Position numbers and translations under genes: made by a program
Shown here: in pieces, positions 32,151 to 41,337 of the stretch
Position numbering within the stretch: position 1 is the stretch's first letter
Layout of the letters: every line of letters starts with the position of its first letter
Assembly: GCA_021786295.1 (NCBI GenBank)
Contig: JAJYNO010000026.1
Location: 141,744 to 205,743, forward strand
DNA: 64,000 bases
From: a bacterium
GTDB lineage: Bacteria; Elusimicrobiota; Elusimicrobia; Elusimicrobiales; UBA9959
Direction: 5' to 3'
The notes under the pieces: model-generated
Told to the model about the DNA's origin: nothing
Database searches by the model: none
The model's input: only the letters and a program-made list of their open reading frames with translations

Positions 32151-33355
32151 GCGGGGCAGAAGTCCTTTTTATAGCATTCGCCGGCGGCTATAGAGGTCAG
32201 CCCGCCGAAGACAAGATAGAACACGGCCAGCAGAATGGCCAGCGAAAGGCCGGCCCTGTCGGAGACCACCCCCAGCAGGAACGGCGAGAGCGCGTCGCCG
32301 AGAGCGTGGATGATGAAGATGTTCACCGCGAAGGCCATCGAGCGCATCGTCACCGGGACCGTCTCCACGATGGCCGCGTGGTAGGGGCCGGAATAGGCGA
32401 AGATGAATAATTCCGCCGCGAAGATCAGCGCCAGGCACGAATAAAGCGACCCCGAGAAGACGGCCGCCGCTCCGAAAGGCGCGCTGAGGAAGAAGCTGAG
32501 GTAGCCCACCACGAAATAGGCCCGCTTCGTGCGCCGCCGCAGCCAGTCGGCCGCCCAGCCACCGGCGAAGTTGCCGGACAGACCGGCGGCGACCGTCACC
32601 GCGCCGAACAGGAACCCCGCCCTCGCCACCGTAAGGCCGAACTCGCGCACGAAGTAGGAAGGCATCCACGCCGCTAGCCCGCCGACGGAGAAGGTGCCTA
32701 TCGACTCGGCCAGGCAGAGCAGCAGGAAGGTGCGGTTCCGGAACAGCGCCCGGTAGCCGGACAGGGCTATATGCTCCGCGCGGCGCGTCTTCTCCGGGGT
32801 CTCCGGCATGAACAGCGAGGCCAGGCCCAGCAGCGCGCCGGGCAGCGCCACGATGAAGAAAGCGTTGCGCCACCCGAAATGCTGGCCCAGCAGCCCGCCT
32901 AGCAGGTAGCCGATGGCGCTGCCGGCCGGTATGGCCAGCGCATAGACGGCCATCACGCGGGCGCGGCGGTCCTCGGGGAACCATTCGGCCAGGAACGACG
33001 GCGAGACCGTCCCGAAGCCGGCTTCCCCGACGCCGACCGCGGAGCGCGTGCCGGCCAGCTGCCAGTAACTGCGGACCAGGCCGCTGAAAGCGGTGGAAAC
33101 GCTCCAGAACAGGCCGCTCAGCCCTATGATAACGGGCCGGCTCAGGCGGTCTCCTAGATAGCCGGTCAGCGGCGCCACGCACATGTAGACCAGCATGAAC
33201 GACGAGGCCAGCAGGCCCAGCCTGGCGTCGGTCAGATGCAGGTCGGCCTTTATAAGCGGGAAAACGGCGTAGAGGGCCTGCCGGTCTATGTAGTTGAACA
33301 GGCTCAGGCAGAAGATGAGAGCCAGCGCCCTGCGCCCGTACTTTTTCTCGTCCAT
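32147..33355 (-). CDS. MFS transporter (Spinster-like)
   Basis: 402 residues with twelve predicted membrane helices. Motifs: FNYIDRQALYAVFPLIKADL in helix 1 and GYLGDRLSRP in loop 2-3 (the MFS motif A), with GVGEAGFGTVSPSFLAEWFPEDRRAR in helix 4-5, all typical of Spinster-type MFS proteins. Substrate unknown. Starts 10 nt after an extended -10 box and has a GGAGG ribosome binding site; overlaps the pseudouridine synthase gene downstream by 4 bp. Confidence 0.9.
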   Translation of the reverse strand: MDEKKYGRRALALIFCLSLFNYIDRQALYAVFPLIKADLHLTDARLGLLASSFMLVYMCVAPLTGYLGDRLSRPVIIGLSGLFWSVSTAFSGLVRSYWQLAGTRSAVGVGEAGFGTVSPSFLAEWFPEDRRARVMAVYALAIPAGSAIGYLLGGLLGQHFGWRNAFFIVALPGALLGLASLFMPETPEKTRRAEHIALSGYRALFRNRTFLLLCLAESIGTFSVGGLAAWMPSYFVREFGLTVARAGFLFGAVTVAAGLSGNFAGGWAADWLRRRTKRAYFVVGYLSFFLSAPFGAAAVFSGSLYSCLALIFAAELFIFAYSGPYHAAIVETVPVTMRSMAFAVNIFIIHALGDALSPFLLGVVSDRAGLSLAILLAVFYLVFGGLTSIAAGECYKKDFCPA

Positions 33356-33365
33356 CGGTCCTCCA

Positions 33366-33374
33366 ATGATAGCA
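33366..33374 (-). promoter_or_regulatory. Extended -10 promoter, MFS gene
   Basis: Minus-strand TGCTATCAT lies 10 nt before ATG 33355, with GGAGG between. The 12-mer TTGCTATCATTG recurs before the YgiQ gene at 58320. Confidence 0.5.
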
Positions 33375-33496
33375 ATCCTTCCGCCGCGGCGTAAATGAGC
33401 CGGCGCCGGCGCCGCCAGCCGCCGGGAGATTTATTTTTTATGCTAAGATATGCCGAGAGGTTTTTCACCGTCCATTCCACCCCGACAGGAGAACAT

Positions 33497-34936
33497 ATGC
33501 CCGCCAAGACCGCAAAGAAACGCCCCGCCGCCGACCTCGCCTACGCCAGCAAGAACGGCTACGAGAGGATCTCCCCCGCCGAACTCAAGCGCTGCGAGGA
33601 GATAAATCAGGCCTATATACGGTACATCGGCAGCGCCAAGACCGAGCGCGAGGCCCACGACGAGGCAGTGGCGCTGCTGGAGGCGGCGGGCTTCAAGGAC
33701 ATGCGCGGGTACGAGCGCACCGGCGCCAGGCTGGTCCCCGGCGACAAGGTCTACCGCTCCAGCGAGGGCAAGACCCTTATGGCGCTGGTGGTGGGCAAGA
33801 AGCCGTTCGAGGCCGGCATGCACATCGTCGGCGGCCACACCGATTCCCCCCGCATAGACCTGAAGCAGAACCCGCTCTACGAGAGCGGCGACATGGCCCT
33901 GCTCGACACGCACTATTACGGCGGCATCAAGAAGTACCAGTGGGTCACGATACCGCTCGCGCTGCACGGCGTCTTCGTGAAGCCCGACGGCAGGAAGATA
34001 AAGGTCTCCGTCGGCGAGGACCCGGCCGACCCGGTGTTCTGCATCACCGACCTGCTGCCGCACCTGGCCGCGGACCAGTACAAGAAGACCATCGGCGAGG
34101 CCGTCACGGGCGAGGGCCTGGACGTGGTGGCCGGCTCCGTGCCGGCGAGCGAGAAGGACAGGAAGGAAAAGTTCAAGTACAACGTGCTGAAGCTGCTGCA
34201 TGACAAGTACGGCGTCACCGAGCAGGACTTCCTCTCGGCGGAGCTCGAGATAGTGCCAGCCGGCAAGCCGCGCGAGGCGGGGCTCGACCGCTCGATGATC
34301 CTGGCCTACGGGCACGACGACCGCGTCTGCGCCTGGGCCGGCCTGAAGGCGCTGATAGACCTCAAGGGCACGCCGGACTACACGGCCTGCGTGCTGCTGT
34401 GCGACAAGGAGGAGATAGGCTCCGTGGGCGCCACCGGCATGGCCTCGAACCTGTTCGAGAACGCGGCCTCCGAGCTGCTCAACCTGACCTCGCAGTCCTA
34501 CAGCGAGCTCTCGCTCAAGCGCGGGCTGCACAACTCGTGGATGCTCTCCGCCGACGTGAACGCGCTGTTCGACCCGATGTTCCCCTCGGTGTCCGAGAAG
34601 CGCAATTCGGCGCACCTGAACCACGGCCTCTGCGTGACCAAGTACACGGGCTCGCGCGGCAAGTCGGGCTCCTCCGACGCCTCGGCCGAGTTCCTCGCGC
34701 ACATCCGCCGCATCTTCGACAAGGGCGGCGTGATCTGGCAGACGGGCGAGCTGGGCAAGGTGGACCAGGGCGGCGGCGGCACGATAGCCTACCTGATGGC
34801 CCGCTACGGGATGCAGGTGGTGGATTGCGGCGTGGGCCTGTTCTCGATGCACGCGCCGATGGAGCTGGCGGGCAAGCTGGACATCTACATGGCCTACAAG
34901 GGCTACCTGGCCTTCATGAAGGACGGCCGAAAATAG
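33497..34936 (+). CDS. M18-family aminopeptidase
   Basis: 479 residues from ATG 33497, preceded by AGGAGA; the in-frame start at 33395 would add an unrelated segment. Zinc-peptidase motifs of clan MH/M18: IVGGHTDSPRIDLKQNPLYE (His and Asp), LAYGHDDRVCAWAG (bridging Asp), CDKEEIGSVGATGM (Glu pair) and CGVGLFSMHAPME (C-terminal His). These enzymes form dodecameric TET particles that remove N-terminal acidic or other residues from peptides in the cytosol. No signal peptide. Divergent from the MFS gene. Confidence 0.93.
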   Translation: MPAKTAKKRPAADLAYASKNGYERISPAELKRCEEINQAYIRYIGSAKTEREAHDEAVALLEAAGFKDMRGYERTGARLVPGDKVYRSSEGKTLMALVVGKKPFEAGMHIVGGHTDSPRIDLKQNPLYESGDMALLDTHYYGGIKKYQWVTIPLALHGVFVKPDGRKIKVSVGEDPADPVFCITDLLPHLAADQYKKTIGEAVTGEGLDVVAGSVPASEKDRKEKFKYNVLKLLHDKYGVTEQDFLSAELEIVPAGKPREAGLDRSMILAYGHDDRVCAWAGLKALIDLKGTPDYTACVLLCDKEEIGSVGATGMASNLFENAASELLNLTSQSYSELSLKRGLHNSWMLSADVNALFDPMFPSVSEKRNSAHLNHGLCVTKYTGSRGKSGSSDASAEFLAHIRRIFDKGGVIWQTGELGKVDQGGGGTIAYLMARYGMQVVDCGVGLFSMHAPMELAGKLDIYMAYKGYLAFMKDGRK

Positions 34937-35093
34937 GCTTCCCGGGATGCCAGCCGGGCAGGAACGCAAAACACGGCGTCGCGAACACCGTTCGCGCGCC
35001 TCGTCACTCGGCCTCGTCGCTTACGCAAGCCTCGGCCTCCGTGACGGTTTTGTTTATCCCGCCCGGCCGTCATCCCGGAAGACTTTTTAACCT

Positions 35094-35582
35094 ATGACGA
35101 TAAAACTTCTCATCACCGGCGGGACGTTCGACAAGGAGTACAACGAGCTCAACGGCGAGCTTTTCTTCCGCGAGACGCACCTGGAAGAGATGCTCAAACT
35201 GGGCCGCTCCCGCGTTCCGGTGAAGGTAAAGACGCTGATGATGATAGACAGCCTCCTCATGAAGGCCTCGCACCGCGCGAAGATACTCGCCGAGTGCCTG
35301 GCCTCGAGGGAAAAGCGCATCGTCATCACGCACGGCACCGACACCATGCCTGAAACGGCGCGCGTGCTTGGCCCCAGGATAAAGGACAAGACAGTGGTGC
35401 TGACCGGCGCGATGGTGCCCTACAAGTTCGGTTCCTCCGACGGCATGTTCAACCTGGGCTCGGCCCTGTCGTTCGCCCAGACTCTGCCGCGCGGCGTCTA
35501 CATAGCGATGAACGGGCGCTACTTCGACTGGGACAACGTGCGCAAGAACCGCGCGAAGGGAGAGTTCGAGGAAGCCCGCTGA
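35094..35582 (+). CDS. Short asparaginase-domain protein
   Basis: 162 residues. LLITGGTFDKEYNE carries the first catalytic Thr region and ITHGTDTMPETARVL the second (Thr-Asp) of type I/II L-asparaginases, with VVLTGAMVPYKFGSSDGMFN between structural strands. Full asparaginases have about 330 residues; this protein has only the N-terminal catalytic domain, and the frame ends cleanly with no remnant of the C-terminal domain downstream before the terminator. Such short forms exist as a family, so this is probably intact rather than truncated. Activity on asparagine unproven. Confidence 0.85.
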   Translation: MTIKLLITGGTFDKEYNELNGELFFRETHLEEMLKLGRSRVPVKVKTLMMIDSLLMKASHRAKILAECLASREKRIVITHGTDTMPETARVLGPRIKDKTVVLTGAMVPYKFGSSDGMFNLGSALSFAQTLPRGVYIAMNGRYFDWDNVRKNRAKGEFEEAR

Positions 35583-35603
35583 CCCCCTGCCGCGCGGGAA
35601 CGG

Positions 35604-35633
35604 AAAAGACCGGGGAAGCCTCCCCGGTCTTTT
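35604..35633. terminator. Bidirectional intrinsic terminator
   Basis: A perfect 12-bp stem (AAAAGACCGGGG with CCCCGGTCTTTT) and a 6-nt loop, flanked by A and T runs so it can act on both strands. It sits between the convergent asparaginase-like and ApbE genes. Confidence 0.88.
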
Positions 35634-35647
35634 CGCGCCGCGGCGGG

Positions 35648-36670
35648 TCAGAACAAGCGGAAAGCCTTCTTCCAGGCGGCGCCGCTGTCCTTATTGAGCA
35701 GAAGTGTCTCGCGCCCGGAGCCGTCTATCCAGACGGCGGCGGTCCCGTTCATCCTCGAGAGCAGCGAAAAGGCCTTCTCCCGCCCCATCACGGCCAGCAT
35801 CGCGGAGGACATATAGTCCTCCCCGGAAATGCGCGGGAAATAGACCACCAGGCTGGAGAAATCCGGCAGCGGGTAGCCGGTCTTGAGGTCGAGGATGTGC
35901 GAGAACAGCTTCCCCTCTATCTGGACGAAGTGCTCGCGCCCCGAGGAGGAAAGCACCACGCCCCCCTTGAAGCGGAAAGTGCCGAAGACCTTGCTCTCGT
36001 CGAAAGGGTCCGCCACGCGGTATTCCCAGTCGCGGCCGCCGTAAGCCATCATGTCGCTGCCCAGCCGGAGTTCCACCGGGAAGGCCGGCTTCATCTCCCG
36101 CAGCAGCCGGGACGCTCTCACGAAACAGTAGCCGCGCAGCACCCCGCCGAGGTTTATCTGCACCGGCCTGGTGAAGCGGACCCTGTTCCCGGAGTAGTCA
36201 GCCTGCACGTACTCCGAGCCCACGTTGGCCAGGGCCTTGGCTATGGCCTCCCTGGACGGCATCCTGTGCGTGGAGGCGGCGTCCTGCCAGATGGGCCAGA
36301 GAGGGGCGAAGGTTATGTCGAAAGCCCCGCCGGTGAGGCGGTAATAGTCCAGCGACAGCCGCAGCAGTCCCATGAACTCCGGATCGGTCCGGACCCACTG
36401 CCCGTAGGCGCGCGCGTTGACCACCGAGGTTATGCTGGAGGGATCGCTGTAGCTGAAGTCCGAAGAGATGCGGTTCCATTCGGCGAAGACCGCGTCGGCG
36501 ATCCTCTTGCCCTCGGCCGGGTCCGCGCCGTAGACGCGGACCTGGGCCGGCACGCTCAGGATATAGGCTTTTTGCGTGTAAGCGGCAGCCCCCCCGCGGC
36601 CGCAGCCGGAAAACAGCAGGGCCGGCAGCGCCGCAAGCAGGAGCGCGCGTCCCGGCAGCGTTCTTCTCAT
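35648..36670 (-). CDS. apbE: FAD:protein FMN transferase (ApbE-like lipoprotein)
   Basis: 340 residues from ATG 36670; longer upstream frame is spurious. Signal sequence ends in a lipobox (LLFSGC), so probably an outer- or inner-membrane lipoprotein. ApbE motifs: FAEWNRISSDFSYSDPSS, GGAFDITFAPLWPIW, INLGGVLRGYCFVRA (the usual Lys of GG(I)AKGY is Arg here), and FSHILDLKTGYPLP. ApbE attaches FMN to Ser/Thr of partner proteins such as Rnf/Nqr subunits; no such partner is in the window. No Shine-Dalgarno sequence; the -10 box ends 6 nt before the ATG. Confidence 0.88.
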   Translation of the reverse strand: MRRTLPGRALLLAALPALLFSGCGRGGAAAYTQKAYILSVPAQVRVYGADPAEGKRIADAVFAEWNRISSDFSYSDPSSITSVVNARAYGQWVRTDPEFMGLLRLSLDYYRLTGGAFDITFAPLWPIWQDAASTHRMPSREAIAKALANVGSEYVQADYSGNRVRFTRPVQINLGGVLRGYCFVRASRLLREMKPAFPVELRLGSDMMAYGGRDWEYRVADPFDESKVFGTFRFKGGVVLSSSGREHFVQIEGKLFSHILDLKTGYPLPDFSSLVVYFPRISGEDYMSSAMLAVMGREKAFSLLSRMNGTAAVWIDGSGRETLLLNKDSGAAWKKAFRLF

Positions 36671-36676
36671 GGGGTT

Positions 36677-36705
36677 ACGATAACTTTTTTCCGCCCCTTT
36701 TTCAA
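36677..36705 (-). promoter_or_regulatory. Promoter of apbE (likely leaderless)
   Basis: TTGAAA (36705-36700), 17-nt spacer, TATCGT (36682-36677), then 6 nt to ATG 36670. Good -35 and spacing support this as the promoter. Confidence 0.6.
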
Positions 36706-36785
36706 TGCGTTCCTGTTCCGGACGGCCCGTATATTTGGTATCCTTGAAGCGCCGGGGGCCAAGCCTTCCGGCAAGGGGATATCGG

Positions 36786-38357
36786 ATGAAGAAGAGAATT
36801 CTCGCTCTGGTTCTGGCGGCCGCCTGTCCCGTTCTCGGGTGGGCCGAGACCGCGCCGTCGTCGCAGCTGGCCGGCCTGGCGGCTTCGCTGGGGAAGGCTC
36901 TCGGGGACCGCCCAGGCCTCAAGCTGGCCGTGCTCCAGTTCCCGTACGTCGGCGGCGGCGCCGCCGCCGGCCCGGAGGTGGTGCAGGAGCGCCTGACCAC
37001 GGAACTGGCGCAGAACAAGAAACTTACGCTCGTGGAACGGGCGCTGCTGGACAAGGTCATGCAGGAACTCAAGCTGGAAGCCTCCGGCGCGATCGACGAG
37101 GCCGCGGTAAAGAAGCTGGGCGAACAGCTGGGGGCGGACGCGGTGGTCACCGGCACGCTGAGCGACCTGAAGGACGGCGGCACCGAGGTCAACGCCCGCG
37201 TAGTGGAGACCGGGACCGGCAGGATACTGGCCGCGGCCTCGGCCGTGGTGCGTAAGGACTGGGCCGACTCCCCCGCCCCGCCCAAGCCGGCCCCGAAGGA
37301 TTTCGGCGGCAAGCCGCTGGTGCAGGTGGCCATCCTGCTCGACACTTCCAATTCCATGGACGGGCTGATAAACCAGGCCCGGACCCAGCTCTGGAAGATA
37401 GTCAACGAGCTCGTCACCGCCGAGAAGAGCGGCTCCCGCCCGACGATAGAGGTGGCGCTCTACGAGTACGGCAACACCGCCCTGCAGCAGAAGGACGGCT
37501 GGATACGGCAGGTGACGCCCTTCACCTCCGACCTCGACAAGGTCTCCGCCGAGCTTTTCTCGCTGAAGACCAACGGCGGCGACGAGTACTGCGGCCAGGT
37601 CATCGGGGACGCGGTGGACGGCCTGAGGTGGAGCCCCAGGAACGACGTCTACAAGGCTATCTTCATAGCCGGCAACGAGCCCTTCACGCAGGGCGAAGTC
37701 CCCTTCCAGGATTCCGTGACTAAAGCCAAGGCCAAGGGCATCTTCGTCAACACGATCTTCTGCGGGCCGCGCCAGGAGGGCATAGCCGAGCAGTGGAAGG
37801 CCGGGGCGGACCTGGCCGACGGCGACTACGCCAGCATAGACCAGTCGCTGCAGGGCTACGCCGCGGCCGCGCCGCAGGACGACAGGATCGCCGAATTGAG
37901 CTCGCGGCTGAACGACACCTACATCGCCTACGGGGCCTCCGGCAAGGACCGCCTCATGGCCAAGGAGAGTTCGCTCTCGCTGGCCAGGGGCGCCGGCGCC
38001 GCGGTGGTGGCCGAGCGAGGCGCCTACCAGGCCGCCCCGGCGGCGGCGCGCGCCGACGCCTCCTGGGACGTGGTCTCGGCCCTTGACAGCGGGGCCTTGA
38101 AGAAAAGTGACATCAAGGAGGACCAGCTGCCCGAGAGCCTGCGCGCCATGAGCAAGGCCGACCGGGACAAGTACATCGCCGCGAAGCTCGCCGAGAGAAA
38201 GAAGATAACGGCCGAGATAAACGCGCTGCAGGCCGGGCGCAAGGCGTACCTGGCCGCGCAGGAGCGCAAACAGGCCTCTGCCGCGACGCTGGACACCGCT
38301 ATGATAAACGCCATACGCAGGCAGGCCTCCGAACGGGGCTACAGCTTCCAGAAGTGA
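36786..38357 (+). CDS. Exported protein with CsgG/FlgO-like and von Willebrand A domains
   Basis: 523 residues from ATG 36786 (AAGGGGAT upstream). Signal peptide about 1-20 (LALVLAAACPVLGWA). Residues about 42-155 match the CsgG/FlgO-type fold: LKLAVLQFPYVGGG, VQERLTTELAQNKKLTLVERALLDKVMQEL and LGADAVVTGTLSDL. Residues about 178-370 form a vWA domain with MIDAS start AILLDTSNSMDG and IFIAGNEPFTQG. The C-terminal third (about 400-523) is helical and Lys/Ala-rich with a predicted coiled coil. The vWA likely binds a partner through a metal ion in the periplasm; partner unknown. Its TGA overlaps the GTG start of the next gene. Confidence 0.8.
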   Translation: MKKRILALVLAAACPVLGWAETAPSSQLAGLAASLGKALGDRPGLKLAVLQFPYVGGGAAAGPEVVQERLTTELAQNKKLTLVERALLDKVMQELKLEASGAIDEAAVKKLGEQLGADAVVTGTLSDLKDGGTEVNARVVETGTGRILAAASAVVRKDWADSPAPPKPAPKDFGGKPLVQVAILLDTSNSMDGLINQARTQLWKIVNELVTAEKSGSRPTIEVALYEYGNTALQQKDGWIRQVTPFTSDLDKVSAELFSLKTNGGDEYCGQVIGDAVDGLRWSPRNDVYKAIFIAGNEPFTQGEVPFQDSVTKAKAKGIFVNTIFCGPRQEGIAEQWKAGADLADGDYASIDQSLQGYAAAAPQDDRIAELSSRLNDTYIAYGASGKDRLMAKESSLSLARGAGAAVVAERGAYQAAPAAARADASWDVVSALDSGALKKSDIKEDQLPESLRAMSKADRDKYIAAKLAERKKITAEINALQAGRKAYLAAQERKQASAATLDTAMINAIRRQASERGYSFQK

Positions 38358-40030
38358 GCCGCCGGCGCCTGACGGCTCCCGCCCCGCGGGCCCTTTTCTT
38401 CCTGTGCGCGGCCCTGGCCCTGCTGCCGGCCGCTTCGTGCGCCCAGCCGACCACGGAGCAGAAAGCGGCCCAGCTCCTGATCGTCTCCTACGACTCTTCC
38501 GAGCTTGACCAGGCCGCGGCGGCCGCCAGGGACGGCGTCGGCGGGATACAGCTGGAATGGGGCTCCTACTCGCTCGAGAGGACGCGGGAGACCACTAAGA
38601 GGCTGCAGAAAGCCGCCGCAGCCTCGCCGCTCGGCGCCCCGCTCTTCATAGCCGTGGACTACGAGGGCGGCAGCGTCTACTCTCCCACCACGCTGGGGCT
38701 CCTGGAACTGCCCACCAACATGATGCTGGGGGCCGCCGACGACGAGAACGACACGTCCATCCTGTTCTACCTGGCCGGCAAGGAGCTGCGCAGGGCAGGC
38801 ATAAACATGGCCTTCGGCCCGGTGCTCGACGTCAATACCAACCCCAAGAACCCGATCATAGGCATCCGCTCCTTCGGCTCCGACCCGCTGGAGGCGGCCA
38901 GGCTGGGCGGGGCCGTGATAAGCGGCTTCAGGGCCGCCGGCATCGTCCCGGTGGCCAAGCACTTCCCGGGCCACGGCGCGGCGGAAAAGGATTCCCACAA
39001 GACCCTGCCGGTCATAGACCTCTCCACGGCCGCGCTGGAGGCCACCCACCTGGTGCCCTTCAAGACCGCCATAGCGCAGGGCGTTCCGGCGATAATGACC
39101 GCGCATATCATATACCCGGCCCTCGACGACAGACCGGCCACCCTCTCCAGCGCGGTCATCCAGGGCCTGCTTGAGGGACGGCTGGGCTTCCGCGGGCTGG
39201 TGGTGACCGACAGCCTGGACATGAAGGCCATCACCTCGCTGCTGCCTCCGCCGGCCGCCGCAGCGGCCGCGCTGAAAGCCGGCGCGGACCTGCTGCTGCT
39301 CGGGAAAGGCGACTACCGCGCGGCCGTACGGGAGATAACGGAACAGGTGCGAACCGGGAAGATCCCGGAGGCCCGGTTGAACGACGCCTACGCCAAAGCG
39401 ACCGAGGCCAAGCGCGCCGCGGGCCTTTTCTCTCCGCCGGAAACCCCTTCGCCCTTCGACAAGGCCTACAAGGACATCACCGGAGAACTGTCGCGCAAGG
39501 CGGTCACGCTGGTGCGCGGCGGAGGGCTGGTCCCGCTGCCGGAAGGCAAGAAGGTGGCCGTCATCATCTTCTCTCCTGCGCGCTTCGCCGGCAACGCCCT
39601 GAGCCTCTACAGGGCCCTGCTCGAGGCCGGCTACAGCGCCAAGCAGTATTACTTCGGCATAGGCCTGCGGCCGGGCGAACTGGCCCAACTGACGCGCGCC
39701 GCCGCCGGGGCCGACGTGCTGGTGCTGGGCGGCTTCCAGTGGGCCGGCGAGCAGAACGTCTCTCAGCGGGACGCGATAAACGTGCTGATAAACTCGGGCA
39801 AGCCCGCCGTGCTGCTGAGCCTGATGAGCCCCTACGACATCCCTTCCTATCCCGGCGCCGCGGCGGTGATGGCCCTCTACGGCATGACGGAGCAGACGAT
39901 GCGGGCGGCCGGGGACATCCTGACCGGACGGCTCGATCCCTCGGGCCGGCTTCCGGTCGGGCTCCCCGGCCGGCCTCGAGGCCGCGCGGGCCGCGCCGGC
40001 GGGCGGCGCTTGAGGGGCGATTTAAAATAA
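38354..40030 (+). CDS. GH3 beta-N-acetylhexosaminidase-like lipoprotein (NagZ family)
   Basis: 558 residues starting at GTG 38354, which overlaps the previous stop (GTGA). The signal ends with a lipobox-like LLPAASC. The GH3 barrel shows IAVDYEGGSVYSP, the NagZ-type catalytic loop VAKHFPGHGAAEKDSHKTLP and the nucleophile Asp in GLVVTDSLDMKAI. A C-terminal alpha/beta domain of about 200 residues (KKVAVIIFSPARFAGN, VLVLGGFQWAGEQN) follows, ending in an Arg/Gly-rich stretch. It probably removes N-acetylglucosamine from muropeptides in the envelope. Coupled to the vWA gene. Confidence 0.88.
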   Translation: MSRRRLTAPAPRALFFLCAALALLPAASCAQPTTEQKAAQLLIVSYDSSELDQAAAAARDGVGGIQLEWGSYSLERTRETTKRLQKAAAASPLGAPLFIAVDYEGGSVYSPTTLGLLELPTNMMLGAADDENDTSILFYLAGKELRRAGINMAFGPVLDVNTNPKNPIIGIRSFGSDPLEAARLGGAVISGFRAAGIVPVAKHFPGHGAAEKDSHKTLPVIDLSTAALEATHLVPFKTAIAQGVPAIMTAHIIYPALDDRPATLSSAVIQGLLEGRLGFRGLVVTDSLDMKAITSLLPPPAAAAAALKAGADLLLLGKGDYRAAVREITEQVRTGKIPEARLNDAYAKATEAKRAAGLFSPPETPSPFDKAYKDITGELSRKAVTLVRGGGLVPLPEGKKVAVIIFSPARFAGNALSLYRALLEAGYSAKQYYFGIGLRPGELAQLTRAAAGADVLVLGGFQWAGEQNVSQRDAINVLINSGKPAVLLSLMSPYDIPSYPGAAAVMALYGMTEQTMRAAGDILTGRLDPSGRLPVGLPGRPRGRAGRAGGRRLRGDLK

Positions 40031-40071
40031 ACTACACTTAATCGTCCGCCCCGCTTATCCAAGGAGAACAC

Positions 40072-41310
40072 ATGAGGATCGTCAGCTTCTTCGGAATGTT
40101 CGTCATGCTAGGCATAGCCTGGCTCTTCAGCAGGAACAAGAAAGCCATAAACTACAAGGCGGTCGCGGCGGGGACCCTGCTGCAGATAATACTCGCCGCC
40201 CTGATCATGAAGGTGCCGGCCGGCCAGCGTTTCTTCATGTTCCTCAACGACGTCATCGTCAAGCTCCTCTCGTTCACCAACGAGGGCTCCAAGTTCGTCT
40301 TCGGCGGGCTGATGAACACTTCCTCCGTCGGCTTCATCTTCGCCGTGCAGGTTCTGCCGACGATAATTTTCTTCTCGTCGCTGATGGGCGTCCTTTATTA
40401 CCTGGGCATCATGCAGAAGATAGTGATGGCCTTCGCCTGGGTGATGACGCGCTTCATGAACTCCTCCGGGGCCGAGTCGCTGGTGGCCAGCGCCAACATC
40501 TTCGTCGGCCAGACCGAGGCGCCCCTGGCGATACGCCCGTACATGGCCTCGCTGACCGAGTCGGAGCTCTTCGTGGTGATGACGGCCGGCATGGGGACCC
40601 TCGCCGGCGGCGTGATGGGTTCCTACACCGGCATGCTGCTGCCCTACGTTCCGGGCATCGGCGGGCACCTGCTGGCGGCCTGCATCATGTCATCGGTCGG
40701 CTCGCTCGTGATAGCCAAGATCATCGTCCCGGAGACGGACGACCCGGTCACGCGCGGCAAGCTGGACATGAAGCTGGAGCTGCCGGACAAGAACGTGATA
40801 GACGCGGCGGCCAACGGCGCCACCACCGGCATGCAGATGGCGCTGAACGTCGGAGCCTGCCTGCTGGCCTTCATGGCGCTGCTGGCGATGCTGAACTTCA
40901 TCGTCGGGCACCTTGGCGCTCTGGCCGGCCACCCGTCGCTGTCGCTGGAGAAGATCTTCGGCTGGGTCTTCACCCCGATAGCCTGGCTGACGGGCGTGCC
41001 GCTGAAGGAGGCCCCGCAGATAGGCACGTGGATAGGCCAGAAGACCGTGCTCAACGAGTTCGTCGCCTACTTCAGCATGGCGGACTTCCTGAAGGCCAAC
41101 CCGGCGGCTATCAGCCAGCGCTCGCTGATCATAGCGGCGCACGCGCTGGCCGGCTTCTCCAATTTCCTGTCGATAGCCATACAGATAGGCGGCCTGGGCG
41201 CGCTGGCCCCGGAGCGCCGCCACGAGATAGCCCGGCTGGGGCTCTACGCCGTGCTGGCGGGGTCGCTGGCCTGTTTCATGAGCGCGGCCATAACCGGCTT
41301 CCTGATCTGA
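40072..41310 (+). CDS. nupC: CNT-family nucleoside transporter (NupC-like)
   Basis: 412 residues, normal for NupC. Hydrophobic throughout, with the concentrative nucleoside transporter signatures SANIFVGQTEAPLAIRPY and TVLNEFVAYFSMADF, the substrate-binding loops. Imports nucleosides with H+ or Na+. Pairs functionally with the phosphopentomutase at 29522-30748, although they are not in one operon. AAGGAGA lies just before the ATG. The glycosyltransferase gene follows by 27 bp. Confidence 0.94.
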   Translation: MRIVSFFGMFVMLGIAWLFSRNKKAINYKAVAAGTLLQIILAALIMKVPAGQRFFMFLNDVIVKLLSFTNEGSKFVFGGLMNTSSVGFIFAVQVLPTIIFFSSLMGVLYYLGIMQKIVMAFAWVMTRFMNSSGAESLVASANIFVGQTEAPLAIRPYMASLTESELFVVMTAGMGTLAGGVMGSYTGMLLPYVPGIGGHLLAACIMSSVGSLVIAKIIVPETDDPVTRGKLDMKLELPDKNVIDAAANGATTGMQMALNVGACLLAFMALLAMLNFIVGHLGALAGHPSLSLEKIFGWVFTPIAWLTGVPLKEAPQIGTWIGQKTVLNEFVAYFSMADFLKANPAAISQRSLIIAAHALAGFSNFLSIAIQIGGLGALAPERRHEIARLGLYAVLAGSLACFMSAAITGFLI

Positions 41311-41337
41311 CCAGGACCTCCGCCTGACCTGCGCGAC

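Noticed and set aside
34937..35093. Possible small RNA or terminator in the gap after the aminopeptidase
   Set aside because: Only a 7-bp hairpin (34980-34996) without a T tract; nothing else supported.
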